A stretch of DNA of 64,000 nucleotides. Source: Planotetraspora thailandica. GTDB lineage: Bacteria; Actinomycetota; Actinomycetes; Streptosporangiales; Streptosporangiaceae. The stretch spans positions 1-64,000 of the forward strand of contig NZ_BOOR01000003.1 of the NCBI RefSeq assembly GCF_016863335.1, written 5' to 3'. The notes beneath the pieces were generated by a model, which worked only from the letters and a program-made list of their open reading frames with translations, searched no databases and was not told the DNA's origin. The position numbers and the translations under genes were made by a program. This document shows positions 43,705 to 52,350 of the stretch, one piece after another (position 1 is the first letter of the stretch; each line of letters starts with the position of its first letter).

Positions 43705-44694
43705 GTGCTGGTTGACTCCTTCGGCCGGACCGCGACCGATCTGCGGGTGTCGCTGACCGATCGGTGCAACCTGCGGTGCACCTACTGCATGCCGCCCGAG
43801 GGGCTCGACTGGCTGCCGAAGCCCGAGTTGCTCACCGCCGACGAGATCGTCAGATTGGTCGGCATCGGCGTGGAACGGCTCGGCATCACCGAGGTCCGCT
43901 TCACGGGCGGCGAGCCACTGCTCAGGCGTGAGCTGGTGGAGATCGTCGCCGCGACCGCGGCCATGCGCCCGCGCCCCCAGATCTCCCTCACCACCAACGG
44001 CATCGGGCTCGCACGGCTCGCCGCGCCCCTCACGGACGCCGGGCTGGACCGCGTGAACGTCTCCCTCGACACCCTCGACCGCGACGTGTTCGTACGGCTC
44101 TCGCATCGCGACAGGCTCACGGACGTGCTCGACGGCCTGGCCGCGGCCGAAACGGCGGGGCTGAGGCCCGTCAAGATCAACACAGTGCTCATGCGCGGCG
44201 TCAACGAGGACGAGGCGGTGCCGCTGCTGCGCTTCTGCCTCGACAAGGGCTATGAGCTGCGGTTCATCGAGCAGATGCCGCTCGACGCCCAGCACGGCTG
44301 GCAGCGCGACAACATGGTGACCGCCGACGAGATCCTCGCCCACCTGGGAGACGCCTTCGACCTGACGGAGGACGACCCGGGCAAGCGGGGCAGCGCCCCC
44401 GCGGAGCTGTTCCTCGTCGACGGCGGCCCGAGCCGCGTCGGGGTGATCGGCTCGGTCACCCGGCCCTTCTGCGGCGCGTGCGACCGGGTGAGGATCACCG
44501 CCGACGGCCAGGTGCGCAACTGCCTGTTCGCCACCGAGGAGTCCGACCTGCGCGCCGCGCTCCGTTCGGGCGCCTCCGACGACGACCTCGCGGAACGATG
44601 GATCGCGGCGGTCCGGGGCAAGAAGGCGGGGCACGGCATCGACGATCCGTCGTTCCTCCAGCCGGCCCGTCCCATGTCGGCCATCGGCGGCTGA
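43705..44694 (+). CDS. moaA: GTP 3',8-cyclase MoaA
   Basis: A 329-residue radical SAM enzyme that converts GTP to 3',8-cyclo-GTP, the first step of molybdenum-cofactor synthesis. The N-terminal cluster motif is DRCNLRCTYCMPPEG (CxxxCxxC). The C-terminal second cluster is PFCGACDRVRITADGQVRNC. It ends in Gly-Gly as MoaA proteins do, and EVRFTGGEPLLRRELVEIV is the SAM-binding segment. GTG start with GGAGG. Confidence 0.95.
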   Translation: MLVDSFGRTATDLRVSLTDRCNLRCTYCMPPEGLDWLPKPELLTADEIVRLVGIGVERLGITEVRFTGGEPLLRRELVEIVAATAAMRPRPQISLTTNGIGLARLAAPLTDAGLDRVNVSLDTLDRDVFVRLSHRDRLTDVLDGLAAAETAGLRPVKINTVLMRGVNEDEAVPLLRFCLDKGYELRFIEQMPLDAQHGWQRDNMVTADEILAHLGDAFDLTEDDPGKRGSAPAELFLVDGGPSRVGVIGSVTRPFCGACDRVRITADGQVRNCLFATEESDLRAALRSGASDDDLAERWIAAVRGKKAGHGIDDPSFLQPARPMSAIGG

Positions 44695-44705
44695 GGCCGG
44701 CCGGC

Positions 44706-45404
44706 ATGGCACTCGTGCCCGAGACCCCTCACCGAGGTGCGGACGACCCCCGCCCGGCAGGCATGCCGTACGACGCCGTGATCCTCGCTGGAGGAAGAGC
44801 GGAGCGGCTGGGCGGTCTGGACAAGCCGGGCGCGCTCGTGGGCGGCAGGAGTCTTCTGGAGCGCGTCGCGTCGTCCGTCGCAGACGCCCGCGTGCTCGTC
44901 GTCGTCGGGCCGCCGCGTGACGCGGCCGGGGCCGAGGGCTCCCCGCTCGCCCGTGCTGTCGTCACGCGGGAGGAGCCGCCGGGAGGCGGTCCCGTGCCGG
45001 CGTTGTGCGCCGGCCTCGTGCACGTGAGCGCGCCGTGGGTCGCGCTGCTCGCCGCCGACCTGCCCTTCCTGACGGCGGCGCACGTGTCCGCCCTGCTGCG
45101 CGCCGCGCACGACGACATGCACGACGACGCCGCGGCGGCTCCGCGCACCGCGTCGGGGGCCGTGCTCGTCGACGACGGCGGCCGGGAGCAGTGGCTGACC
45201 GGGGTATGGCGTACTGCCGCGCTTACCGGCGCCCTGTCCGGCTACACAGGCGGGTCGCTGCACCGCCTGCTCGGCCCGCTCGACCCGGTGCTCGTACGGC
45301 TGCCCGCCTCCGGCGACGGCCGCGCGCCGTGGTTCGACTGCGACACCATGGACGACCTCGGCGCCGCCCGCGCCCGCGCGGGGGAGGCCGGTCCTGACAG
45401 ATGA
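44706..45404 (+). CDS. mobA: Molybdenum cofactor guanylyltransferase (MobA-like)
   Basis: A nucleotidyltransferase that adds GMP to molybdopterin. Motifs are YDAVILAGGRAERLGGLDKPG (GTP and Lys site), GGGPVPALCAGL and ALLAADLPFLTA (metal Asp). With the ATG at 44706 the protein has 232 residues and a 19-residue N-terminal extension. The ATG at 44763 would place the LAGG motif at the more usual position. It follows moaA by 11 bases and precedes a DUF6457 gene, a frequent partner. Confidence 0.82.
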   Translation: MALVPETPHRGADDPRPAGMPYDAVILAGGRAERLGGLDKPGALVGGRSLLERVASSVADARVLVVVGPPRDAAGAEGSPLARAVVTREEPPGGGPVPALCAGLVHVSAPWVALLAADLPFLTAAHVSALLRAAHDDMHDDAAAAPRTASGAVLVDDGGREQWLTGVWRTAALTGALSGYTGGSLHRLLGPLDPVLVRLPASGDGRAPWFDCDTMDDLGAARARAGEAGPDR

Positions 45405-45446
45405 ACGGGCAAGCCGCCCGTGACCGTCACCATCGAGGAGTGCGCA

Positions 45447-45704
45447 ATGAACGTGCTTGAGGAGTGGACCGCGCTCGTCTGCAAGGAGCTCGGCATCGAC
45501 CCGGCCCGGGTGGACAGGAACGCGGTGCTCGACCTGACCAGGGACGTGGCCCACGGCGTCGCGCGGCCCGCCGCGCCGCTCACGGCCTATCTGGCCGGCC
45601 TGGCCCAGGGAGCAGGCACGGCGGCGCCCGACGTGCTGGAAAGGTTGTCGGCGTTGGCACGCGAGTGGGAGAAGAAGGCCACACCGTCGTCCGGCGACGC
45701 GTGA
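45447..45704 (+). CDS. DUF6457 domain protein linked to molybdenum-cofactor synthesis
   Basis: An 85-residue protein (MNVLEEWTALVCKELGID to VLDLTRDVAHGVARPAAPLT and YLAGLAQGAG), the conserved helical domain found beside or fused to MobA in actinomycetes. Its role is unknown. GAGGAG lies about seven bases before the ATG. It ends the moaA-mobA operon. Confidence 0.78.
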   Translation: MNVLEEWTALVCKELGIDPARVDRNAVLDLTRDVAHGVARPAAPLTAYLAGLAQGAGTAAPDVLERLSALAREWEKKATPSSGDA

Positions 45705-45719
45705 CGGGATCCGGACATG

Positions 45720-45865
45720 AAAAAGCCCCCGGTTCTGAAAAGCACCGGGGAAAGCGCGACGCCGGGTGGTTACGGGGGCAAACCACCCGGCGTCGCTTTC
45801 ATCGGCGTTCCGACGGGGGCCCGGAACGCCGGCACCAGCGCTCCGACGGGGGACCAGAGCGCTTG
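45720..45865 (-). ncRNA. 6C-like small RNA
   Basis: On the minus strand, a hairpin series follows TTGACG (forward 45898-45903) and TAGAGT (45872-45877). Hairpin 1 is AGCGCTC/GAGCGCT (45837-45863), hairpin 2 CGGCGTTCCG/CGGAACGCCG (45803-45831), and hairpin 3 a perfect 16-bp stem (45756-45796). All three loops read CCCCCGT in the RNA. A terminator hairpin CCCCGGT/ACCGGGG plus T run (45750-45720) ends it. C-rich loop hairpins are the hallmark of the actinobacterial 6C sRNA (B11 in mycobacteria), which pairs with G-rich ribosome sites. A promoter spacing of 20 is long, so the start is approximate. Confidence 0.7.
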
Positions 45866-45910
45866 GCTAAGACTCTACACCTCTGACCCATGGATTGCGT
45901 CAAGACTTTG

Positions 45911-46231
45911 TCACGACCCGATCTCACGCCGATGCCGTGGTATCTCGTTTTGGTTAGATTCCGTCATGTCGAGCGGCGAACTAACGTCCTGACCTCGTTG
46001 ATTGGCCCCGATTACGGCAAGGTACGGCAAAAGCACGGCGCCGGCGACGAGCAGGGCCTTGACCGGCCAGGGGGCGGGCAGCGCGACGGCGAGAATGAGA
46101 CAGACGAGCCGGATGCCCATCTTGATCAGATAGCTGATCTCGCGACGTCTGAGGTCGTCGGACAGTGAGGGCGGGGCGTCCGTCACGCTGTGCACGACGG
46201 GGCCCCTTCTGAGCCTGCGCCATGGGTTCAC
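45911..46231 (-). CDS. DUF3099 domain membrane protein
   Basis: A 106-residue protein with SVTDAPPSLSDDLRRREISYL followed by two short helices (GIRLVCLILAVAL and WPVKALLVAGAVLLPYLAVI), matching DUF3099 proteins of actinomycetes; role unknown. GTG 46231 is preceded by TACGGT six bases upstream, so leaderless. An in-frame GTG at 46264 would add 11 residues. Confidence 0.78.
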   Translation of the reverse strand: MNPWRRLRRGPVVHSVTDAPPSLSDDLRRREISYLIKMGIRLVCLILAVALPAPWPVKALLVAGAVLLPYLAVIGANQRGQDVSSPLDMTESNQNEIPRHRREIGS

Positions 46232-46317
46232 CCCTCCACCGTAGACCTCCGAGGGTCCGGTCACTCCAGCGCCGTGGCGATACGATCACGGCCGGACGGC
46301 AGGCAGAGGAGAACACG

Positions 46318-46533
46318 ATGACGGACCGTACCTACCGGGTGACAGAGATCGTCGGAACCTCGGGGGAGAGCGTCGACAAGGCCATCCGCAATGGCATCCG
46401 CCGGGCCGGCGAGACGCTCAGGCACCTCGACTGGTTCGAGGTGACCGAGGTGCGCGGGCGCATCGAGGACGGTGAGATCGCCCACTACCAGGTCGGCCTG
46501 AAAGTCGGCTTCCGCTTGGAGGACGCGGGCTAG
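46318..46533 (+). CDS. Dodecin family flavin-binding protein
   Basis: A 71-residue dodecin (YRVTEIVGTSGESVDKAIRN, then HLDWFEVTEVRGRIEDGEIA and YQVGLKVGFRLED). Dodecins form hollow dodecamers that store flavin or CoA. The Trp in LDWFEV stacks on the isoalloxazine ring in known members. GGAGA lies about six bases before the ATG. Confidence 0.88.
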   Translation: MTDRTYRVTEIVGTSGESVDKAIRNGIRRAGETLRHLDWFEVTEVRGRIEDGEIAHYQVGLKVGFRLEDAG

Positions 46534-46621
46534 ACGGCGATGCCGGCCGTACGTGCGGCACGCGGCGAACATGCGCACGGACGGGAGCGCGGTGCGCCCC
46601 CGGCCGCGGCATGCCGGCAGA

Positions 46622-46651
46622 GTGAGACCGAGTGAGACGGTGTGAGACCGA
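46622..46651. repeat. Three 10-bp tandem repeats downstream of tldE
   Basis: GTGAGACCGA, GTGAGACGGT and GTGAGACCGA follow each other exactly, just past the tldE stop. Function unknown. Confidence 0.5.
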
Positions 46652-46657
46652 GCGGCG

Positions 46658-48028
46658 TCAGTTGGCCTGGCTGACGGTCGACATGTTGAAGTCGGGCACC
46701 CGGATCGGCGGCATCACGGCGCGGGTGAAGTAGTCGTTCCACTCGCGGGGCAACGTCTGCGCGCTGGCGCCCACCTCCGTGAGCCGGCCCAGCAGGTCCA
46801 CCGGCGACTCGTTGAACCGGAAGTTGTTGACCTCGCCGACGACCTCGCCGTTCTCGACGAGGTAGACGCCGTCCCTGGTCAGGCCGGTGAGCAGCAACGT
46901 CTGCGGGTCGACCTCGCGGATGTACCACAGGCAGGTGAGCAGCAGCCCGCGCTCGGTGGAGGCGATCATCTCCTCCAGGGACCGCCCGCTGCCCGGAGCC
47001 GTCATGATCAGGTTGTCGATCTGGGGCGTGGCGGCCAGACCGGTCAGCTCGGCCGAGTGGCGCGTCTGCAGGAGGTTCGTGAGCGTGCCCTCGGAGATCC
47101 AGTCCGTCGCGCCGAGCGTGACGCCGTTGTCGAAGACCGACTGCTCCCGGCTGGAGGCGTGCGCCACCGTGAACGGCGCGCTCTCGATGCCCGGGTAGGC
47201 CGGGTCGCTGTAGAGCCGCACCGGGATCGGCGAGAGCCGTTCGCCGACGCGCGTGCCGCCGCCCGGCTTGGAGAAGACGGTTCGGCCGTCGGCGGCGTCC
47301 CTGGCCCCGGCCGACCAGTACAGATAGATCATCAGATCGGAGACCGCGGTCGGCGGCAGAATCGTCTCGTAACGACCGGCCTCCAGGCTGATCCGCCGCT
47401 TGGCCCATTCGAGCCGCTGGGCCAGCGTGCCGTCGAGGGCGGCCACGTCGACGTCGGCGAAGTCGCGCGTCGCCACGCCGGTCCAGGCCGACCGGGACAT
47501 GTCCGGCGACTTCGCGTTCAGCTCCAGCCGTCCGGTCGGCTGGTCGTGGCGCAGCCGCAGGCCGGAGGACGAGCCCACGAACGTGGACGTCATGATGTGC
47601 TCGGCGAAGCCGTACAGCTTCCTGCCCGAGGACTCGGCGGTGGCGAAGGCCTCGCCGAGGGCGGGGGCGAAGTCGCGGAACACCTCGATGGACGTCGGCT
47701 CGACACCGCGCTCCCAGTCGCCCGACGCCGCGCCCTGGACGAGCGGGCGCGCGTCCTCCGACGGCTGCGCGTCGCGCGCGGCCTTGTCGGCCGCGGCGAC
47801 CACGTCGGCGAGCTGGTCGGGCCGTACGGCGGCGCGGGAGACGACGCCCACGCCCTGCCCGACGATCGAGATCACCGTCAGCTGCGATGACCTGGCGACG
47901 CCGTTGGTCGTCAACGTGTTGCCCGCGAAACGCAGGTTGGCGGTGGACCCCTCGTCCACGATCACGATGCAGTCGTCGGCCTCGCTCAGCGCGAGCGCCC
48001 GCTCGACCGTCTCCTGTGGCGTGGTCAT
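46658..48028 (-). CDS. tldE: TldE/PmbA subunit of the TldD/E metalloprotease
   Basis: A 456-residue protein of the TldD/PmbA family lacking the metal-binding HExxxH, as expected for the TldE (PmbA) subunit. Segments TVISIVGQGVGVVSRAAVRP, GATDWISEGTLTNLLQTRHS and LYIREV-type C-terminal strands fit the family. It forms a heterodimer with TldD that degrades small peptides and matures some RiPPs. TAATG overlap with tldD gives coupled translation. Confidence 0.85.
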   Translation of the reverse strand: MTTPQETVERALALSEADDCIVIVDEGSTANLRFAGNTLTTNGVARSSQLTVISIVGQGVGVVSRAAVRPDQLADVVAAADKAARDAQPSEDARPLVQGAASGDWERGVEPTSIEVFRDFAPALGEAFATAESSGRKLYGFAEHIMTSTFVGSSSGLRLRHDQPTGRLELNAKSPDMSRSAWTGVATRDFADVDVAALDGTLAQRLEWAKRRISLEAGRYETILPPTAVSDLMIYLYWSAGARDAADGRTVFSKPGGGTRVGERLSPIPVRLYSDPAYPGIESAPFTVAHASSREQSVFDNGVTLGATDWISEGTLTNLLQTRHSAELTGLAATPQIDNLIMTAPGSGRSLEEMIASTERGLLLTCLWYIREVDPQTLLLTGLTRDGVYLVENGEVVGEVNNFRFNESPVDLLGRLTEVGASAQTLPREWNDYFTRAVMPPIRVPDFNMSTVSQAN

Positions 48029-49521
48029 TACTTTCCACCTTCCTGGACGGTGTTGAGGATCCGCACGCCGCGGAACAGCGCCGACGGGGCGCCGTGGCTG
48101 ACGGGCGCGACCTGGCCCGGCTGGCCCTTGCCGCAGTTGAACGCGCCACCGAGCACGTAGGTCTGCGGGCCGCCGACGGCCTCCATCGACCGCCAGAAGT
48201 CCGTGGTCGTCGCCTGGTAGGCGACGTCACGCAGCTGCCCTGCCAGCCGGCCGTTCTCGATCTTGTAGAAGCGCTGGCCGGTGAACTGGAAGTTGTACCG
48301 CTGCATGTCGATGGACCAGCTCTTGTCGCCCATGACGTAGATGCCGCGCTCGACCCGCGAGATGAGCTCGTCGGTCGAGGGGCCGCCCTCGGCGGGCTGG
48401 AGCGACACGTTGGCCATGCGCTGGATCGGCACGTGGCCGGGGGAGTCGGCGAACGCACACCCGTTGGAACGGCCGAAGCCCTTCAGCAGGGCCATGCGCC
48501 GGTCGAGCTGGTAGCCGACGAGCGTGCCGCCCTTGACGATGTCGAACGACTGCCCCGCCACGCCCTCGTCGTCCCAGCCGACCGTGGCCAGACCGTGCCC
48601 GGCCGTACGGTCGCCGACGACGTTCATGACCGGCGAGCCGTAGTGGAGGGTGCCCAGCTTGTCGAAGGTGGCGAACGAGGTGCCCGCGTAGGCCGCCTCG
48701 TAGCCCAGGGCGCGGTCGAGCTCGGTCGCGTGGCCGATCGACTCGTGGATCGTCAGCCAGAGGTTCGAGGGGTGGACGACCAGGTCGTAGGAGCCCGGGT
48801 CCACCGACGGCGCCTTGAGCTTCTCGGCGAGCAGCTCGGGGATCTCGGCCAGCTCGGCGGGGAAGTCCCATCCGGTGCCCGTGAGGTATTCGTAGCCCCG
48901 GCCGACCGGCGGGGCGAGCGTGCGCATGTCGTCGAAGCGGTCGCCGTCGGTCTTCATCGCGGTCAGCGACGGGTGCAGCCTGACCCGCTGCTGCGTCGTC
49001 ACCGTTCCCGCGCTGTCGGCGTAGAACTTCTGCTCCTTGACCTGCATCAGCGAGGCCGACACGTGGTCGACGGCGCCGAGCATGCCCGAGGACCACTCGG
49101 CCAGCAGGGCCACCTTGTCGCGCAGCGGCACGTCGAACGGGTCGACGTCGTAGGCCGACACCCAGGTCACGTCGGAGTAGGCCGGTTCGGGCGACAGCTC
49201 GATCGGCTCCCGGTTGATCGGCGCGCTCACCGCGGCGACCCTGACGGCCTCTTCGGCGGCGCGGGCCGCCGCCTCGGGAGTCAGCTCGATCCCCGAGGCG
49301 AACCCCCACGTGCCATCCTTGATCACCCGTACGGCGAAGCCGAGGTCGTCGGCGTCGATGGAGCCTTCCAGGCGGGCGTCGAACAGGCGTAGCGTCTCCG
49401 CGCGGACCCGTTCCAGACGGAATGAGGTGTGCTCGGCTCCCAGGTCACGGGCGCGTTGAAGAGCCGCGTCCGCCAGTCGCCGAAGTGGCAGGGCGAGAAA
49501 GTCGGGATCGATCTGGCGCAT
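48028..49521 (-). CDS. tldD: TldD catalytic subunit of the TldD/E metalloprotease
   Basis: A 497-residue catalytic subunit with the zinc motif HESIGHATELDRALG (HExxxH) and downstream metal-site segment GAFNCGKGQPGQVAPVSHGA. The ATG at 49521 is seven bases after TAGGAT, so leaderless; a GTG two codons earlier is possible. TldD/E pairs process microcin B17 and other RiPP precursors in enterobacteria. Here the pair is 20 kb from the lanthipeptide locus and is probably a housekeeping peptidase. Confidence 0.88.
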   Translation of the reverse strand: MRQIDPDFLALPLRRLADAALQRARDLGAEHTSFRLERVRAETLRLFDARLEGSIDADDLGFAVRVIKDGTWGFASGIELTPEAAARAAEEAVRVAAVSAPINREPIELSPEPAYSDVTWVSAYDVDPFDVPLRDKVALLAEWSSGMLGAVDHVSASLMQVKEQKFYADSAGTVTTQQRVRLHPSLTAMKTDGDRFDDMRTLAPPVGRGYEYLTGTGWDFPAELAEIPELLAEKLKAPSVDPGSYDLVVHPSNLWLTIHESIGHATELDRALGYEAAYAGTSFATFDKLGTLHYGSPVMNVVGDRTAGHGLATVGWDDEGVAGQSFDIVKGGTLVGYQLDRRMALLKGFGRSNGCAFADSPGHVPIQRMANVSLQPAEGGPSTDELISRVERGIYVMGDKSWSIDMQRYNFQFTGQRFYKIENGRLAGQLRDVAYQATTTDFWRSMEAVGGPQTYVLGGAFNCGKGQPGQVAPVSHGAPSALFRGVRILNTVQEGGK

Positions 49522-49585
49522 GTCCACGATCCTAACCCTGTGATCTTGTGTCCAGCGGACAAGGGGTTTACCAGCGGGTAAGCGA

Positions 49586-49601
49586 TACCGTCGGTCTCAT
49601 G
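49586..49601 (+). promoter_or_regulatory. Leaderless promoter of fabG
   Basis: TACCGT (49586-49591) lies seven bases before the ATG at 49599, with no ribosome site. Confidence 0.4.
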
Positions 49602-50303
49602 GCACGCTCTGTACTGGTCACCGGTGGAAACCGGGGCATCGGTCTTTCGGTCGCTCGTGAACTGGCCGCCGCGGGAGACGCGGTCGCCGTCACCTATCGC
49701 TCGGGAGAGCCCCCGGAGGGTCTGTTCGGAGTGCGTTGCGACGTGACCAGCACCGCCGACGTCGAGGCCGCCTTCGACAAGGTCGAGGCCGAGCACGGTC
49801 CGGTGGAGGTCGTCGTCGCCAACGCGGGCATCACCAAGGACACCCTGCTGCCGATGATGAAGGAAGAGACCTTCACCGACGTCATCGACACCAACCTGAC
49901 CGGCGCCTACCGCGTGGCCAAGCGCGCGGTGCGGCCGATGCTGCGGCTGCGGCGCGGCCGGATCATCCTCATCTCCTCTGTGGTCGCCCTGTCCGGCTCG
50001 GCCGGTCAGACCAACTACGCCGCCTCCAAGGCCGGTATGGTCGGCTTCGGCAGGTCGCTGGCCCGCGAGCTCGGCTCCCGCGGCATCACGGTCAACGTCG
50101 TGGCGCCCGGCTTCGTGGAGACCGACATGACGGCCGTGCTCGACGAGGCCCAGCACGAGGCGATCCGCAAGAGCATCCCGCTCGGCCGGCAGGCGAAGGC
50201 CGAGGAGGTCGCCCGGGTGGTCAGGTTCCTGGCCAGCGAGGACGCGTCGTACATCACGGGTGCGGTCATCCCGGTCGACGGCGGCCTGGGCATGGGCCAC
50301 TGA
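49599..50303 (+). CDS. fabG: 3-oxoacyl-ACP reductase (MabA/FabG1-like)
   Basis: A 234-residue SDR with VLVTGGNRGIGLSVAREL, VVANAGITKDTLLP, catalytic Ser in ILISSVVAL and NYAASKAGM (YxxxK), ending DGGLGMGH. The NAGITKD motif and the FabI gene 46 bases downstream reproduce the mabA-inhA (fabG1-inhA) operon of mycobacteria. It reduces 3-oxoacyl-ACP with NADPH in fatty-acid elongation. Confidence 0.9.
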   Translation: MARSVLVTGGNRGIGLSVARELAAAGDAVAVTYRSGEPPEGLFGVRCDVTSTADVEAAFDKVEAEHGPVEVVVANAGITKDTLLPMMKEETFTDVIDTNLTGAYRVAKRAVRPMLRLRRGRIILISSVVALSGSAGQTNYAASKAGMVGFGRSLARELGSRGITVNVVAPGFVETDMTAVLDEAQHEAIRKSIPLGRQAKAEEVARVVRFLASEDASYITGAVIPVDGGLGMGH

Positions 50304-50349
50304 ACGACCTGCACGCACTGGCCGGACCGACGAGAGACTGGAGCTGAAC

Positions 50350-51114
50350 ATGGGTTTGCTGGACGGGAAGCGGCTGCTGGTCACCGGCGTCCTCACCGAC
50401 TCCTCGATCGCCTTCAACGTGGCGAAGCTGGCCCAGGAGGAAGGCGCCCAGGTCGTGCTGACCGGTTTCGGCCGCCTCAGCCTTGTGGAGCGCATCGCCA
50501 AGCGGCTGCCCGAGCCGCCGCCGGTGATCGAGCTCGACGTACAGAACAACGAGCACCTCGACACCCTGGCCGACCGGGTCGGTGAGCACGTCGGCGGGCT
50601 CGACGGGGTCGTGCACTCCATCGGGTTCGCCCCGCAGACCTGCCTCGGCGGCAACTTCCTCAACACGTCGTGGGAGGACGTTTCCACCGCCCTCCACGTC
50701 TCGACGTACTCGTTCAAGTCGCTGGCCGTCGCCTGCCTGCCGCTGATGAAGGACGGCGGCTCGATCGTCGGCCTCGACTTCGACGCGACCAAGGCGTGGC
50801 CCGTCTACGACTGGATGGGCGTGGCCAAGGCCGGCCTGGAGTCCGCCTCGCGCTACCTCGCCCGCGACCTCGGCAAGCACGGCATCCGGGTCAACCTGGT
50901 CGCCGCGGGGCCGCTGCGCACGATGGCGGCCAAGAGCATCCCCGGGTTCAGCGAGTTCGAGGAGAGCTGGCCCGGCAAGGCGCCCCTCGGCTGGGACCTC
51001 GCCGACACCACCCCCGCCGCCAAGGCGTGCGTCGCGCTGCTGTCGGACTGGTTCCCCGCCACCACGGGTGAGATCGTGCACGTCGACGGCGGCGTGCACG
51101 CGATGGGCGCCTGA
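50350..51114 (+). CDS. fabI: Enoyl-ACP reductase (InhA-like)
   Basis: A 254-residue NADH-dependent enoyl-ACP reductase. The cofactor motif is LLVTGVLTDSSIAFNVAKLA, then the distinctive VYDWMGVAKAGLES active site (YxMxxxK; the Tyr and Met/Lys as in InhA) and NLVAAGPLRTMAAKSIPGF. Completes the last reduction of each elongation round. InhA-type enzymes are isoniazid/ethionamide and triclosan targets. GGAGCTGAAC precedes the ATG. Confidence 0.92.
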   Translation: MGLLDGKRLLVTGVLTDSSIAFNVAKLAQEEGAQVVLTGFGRLSLVERIAKRLPEPPPVIELDVQNNEHLDTLADRVGEHVGGLDGVVHSIGFAPQTCLGGNFLNTSWEDVSTALHVSTYSFKSLAVACLPLMKDGGSIVGLDFDATKAWPVYDWMGVAKAGLESASRYLARDLGKHGIRVNLVAAGPLRTMAAKSIPGFSEFEESWPGKAPLGWDLADTTPAAKACVALLSDWFPATTGEIVHVDGGVHAMGA

Positions 51115-51128
51115 CCGTTCCGCTCGCA

Positions 51129-51159
51129 CGTCCTGAGGGCCGGACCGGCCCTCAGGACG
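51129..51159. terminator. Bidirectional terminator between fabI and lacI-type gene
   Basis: CGTCCTGAGGGCCG (51129-51142) pairs perfectly with CGGCCCTCAGGACG (51146-51159). It overlaps the stop codon of the LacI gene. No strong T run. Confidence 0.6.
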
Positions 51160-52162
51160 CCGGGGGGATCTCGCCCGAGCCCCGGGCGATGAGCTCCACG
51201 GGCACGGTCACCTTTCGCACCTCCGTCGACGGGTCGGCGATGCGCGCCCGCAGCATGTCGATGGCCGTGGTGCCGATCGCGGTCGTGTCCTGCGCCACCA
51301 CGGTGAGGTCGGGCCGCAGCAGCGTGGCGAGTTCGGAGTCGTCGAAGCCGATCAGCGCCACGTCGACCGCGTCCGCCCCCAAGTGGCGCAACACCTCCAC
51401 GCTGAGCTGCGCGTTTCCTGTGATGATCGCCGTGGCCGGGGCAGGGCCGCTGAGCGCCGCGCGCACGGCGGCGTGCACCCTGCCGTCGTCCACCCTGCCG
51501 GTGTGCAGCATCGTGTCGAGCAGCCCTCCGTGCGCGGTGACGCAGGCCCGGAAGGCGCTGGCACGTTCCTGCGCGGTGAAGATGCGCTCGTCGTCTCCGA
51601 TGTAGGCGATGCGGTCGTGGCCGTGCCGTACGAGGTGCCGGTAGGCGGTCTCGATGCCGGAGCGGTTGTCCGACAGCACGCAGTCGACGTCGAGGCCGAG
51701 CACGGGGCGGTCGACGGCGACCAGAGACAGGCCGGCCTCCAGTTCGGGCACGAGATAGCCGTGGTCGTCGCCGATCGGCTCCAGGACGATGCCGTCGAAC
51801 CTGCGCCGGCACATCGACTCGACGACGTGCCGCTCCAGGTTCTCGTCGTCTTCCGTCGAGGCCGCCAGCACCATCAGGTCGGCCGCCCGCGCGGCCCGCT
51901 CCACCGCCCGCAGCACCGGGTTGACGTGGGACAGCTGCCGTACGGCGGCGCCGAGCGTGCCGGTCACGCCCAGCCGCAGGTGCCGGGCCCGCTCGTCGGG
52001 GCGGTAGCCGAGGGCGGCGATGGCCTCCCGGACACGCTGGACGAGTTCGGGGCCGACCGTGGAGTCCTGGTTGACGACGCGCGAGACCGTGCGCAGCGCC
52101 ACGCCGGCCTCGCGGGCGACGTCGACCATGGTCGGCCTCCTGTTGCGCCGGCCGCCGCTCAC
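51152..52162 (-). CDS. LacI family repressor of the mannoside operon
   Basis: A 336-residue LacI-type regulator with HTH MVDVAREAGVALRTVSRVVN and hinge ERARHLRLGVTGTLGAAV, followed by a periplasmic-binding-type sugar domain (FDGIVLEPIGDD, AYIGDDERIFTAQERASAFR, VALIGFDDSELATLLRPDLT). It probably binds a sugar and controls the divergent transporter operon through the palindrome at 52290-52305. GTG 52162 is chosen (GGGGGG four bases upstream); ATG 52210 would add 16 residues. Confidence 0.88.
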   Translation of the reverse strand: MSGGRRNRRPTMVDVAREAGVALRTVSRVVNQDSTVGPELVQRVREAIAALGYRPDERARHLRLGVTGTLGAAVRQLSHVNPVLRAVERAARAADLMVLAASTEDDENLERHVVESMCRRRFDGIVLEPIGDDHGYLVPELEAGLSLVAVDRPVLGLDVDCVLSDNRSGIETAYRHLVRHGHDRIAYIGDDERIFTAQERASAFRACVTAHGGLLDTMLHTGRVDDGRVHAAVRAALSGPAPATAIITGNAQLSVEVLRHLGADAVDVALIGFDDSELATLLRPDLTVVAQDTTAIGTTAIDMLRARIADPSTEVRKVTVPVELIARGSGEIPPAS

Positions 52163-52289
52163 CTTTCCCCCCACGGGCTCATCATCCGCATGATCGCCAC
52201 TATCGGCCATCTCTGGGGCGTTGCGCCTGTCGTGACCAATTTGTTGCAAGCCTCACTCTTTGAAACCTGGAAGTAACACCCTACCTTTC

Positions 52290-52305
52290 GAGATAACGTT
52301 ATCTC
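52290..52305. promoter_or_regulatory. LacI-type operator palindrome
   Basis: GAGATAACGTTATCTC is a perfect 16-bp palindrome 45 bases before the sugar-binding protein gene. Its central CG and T/A-rich arms are typical of LacI-family sites (consensus like AACGTT). Confidence 0.75.
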
Positions 52306-52350
52306 AGCTTGGCTTCGGGGGAGCCATAACTGGCAAGGGAGGACTGTGCT

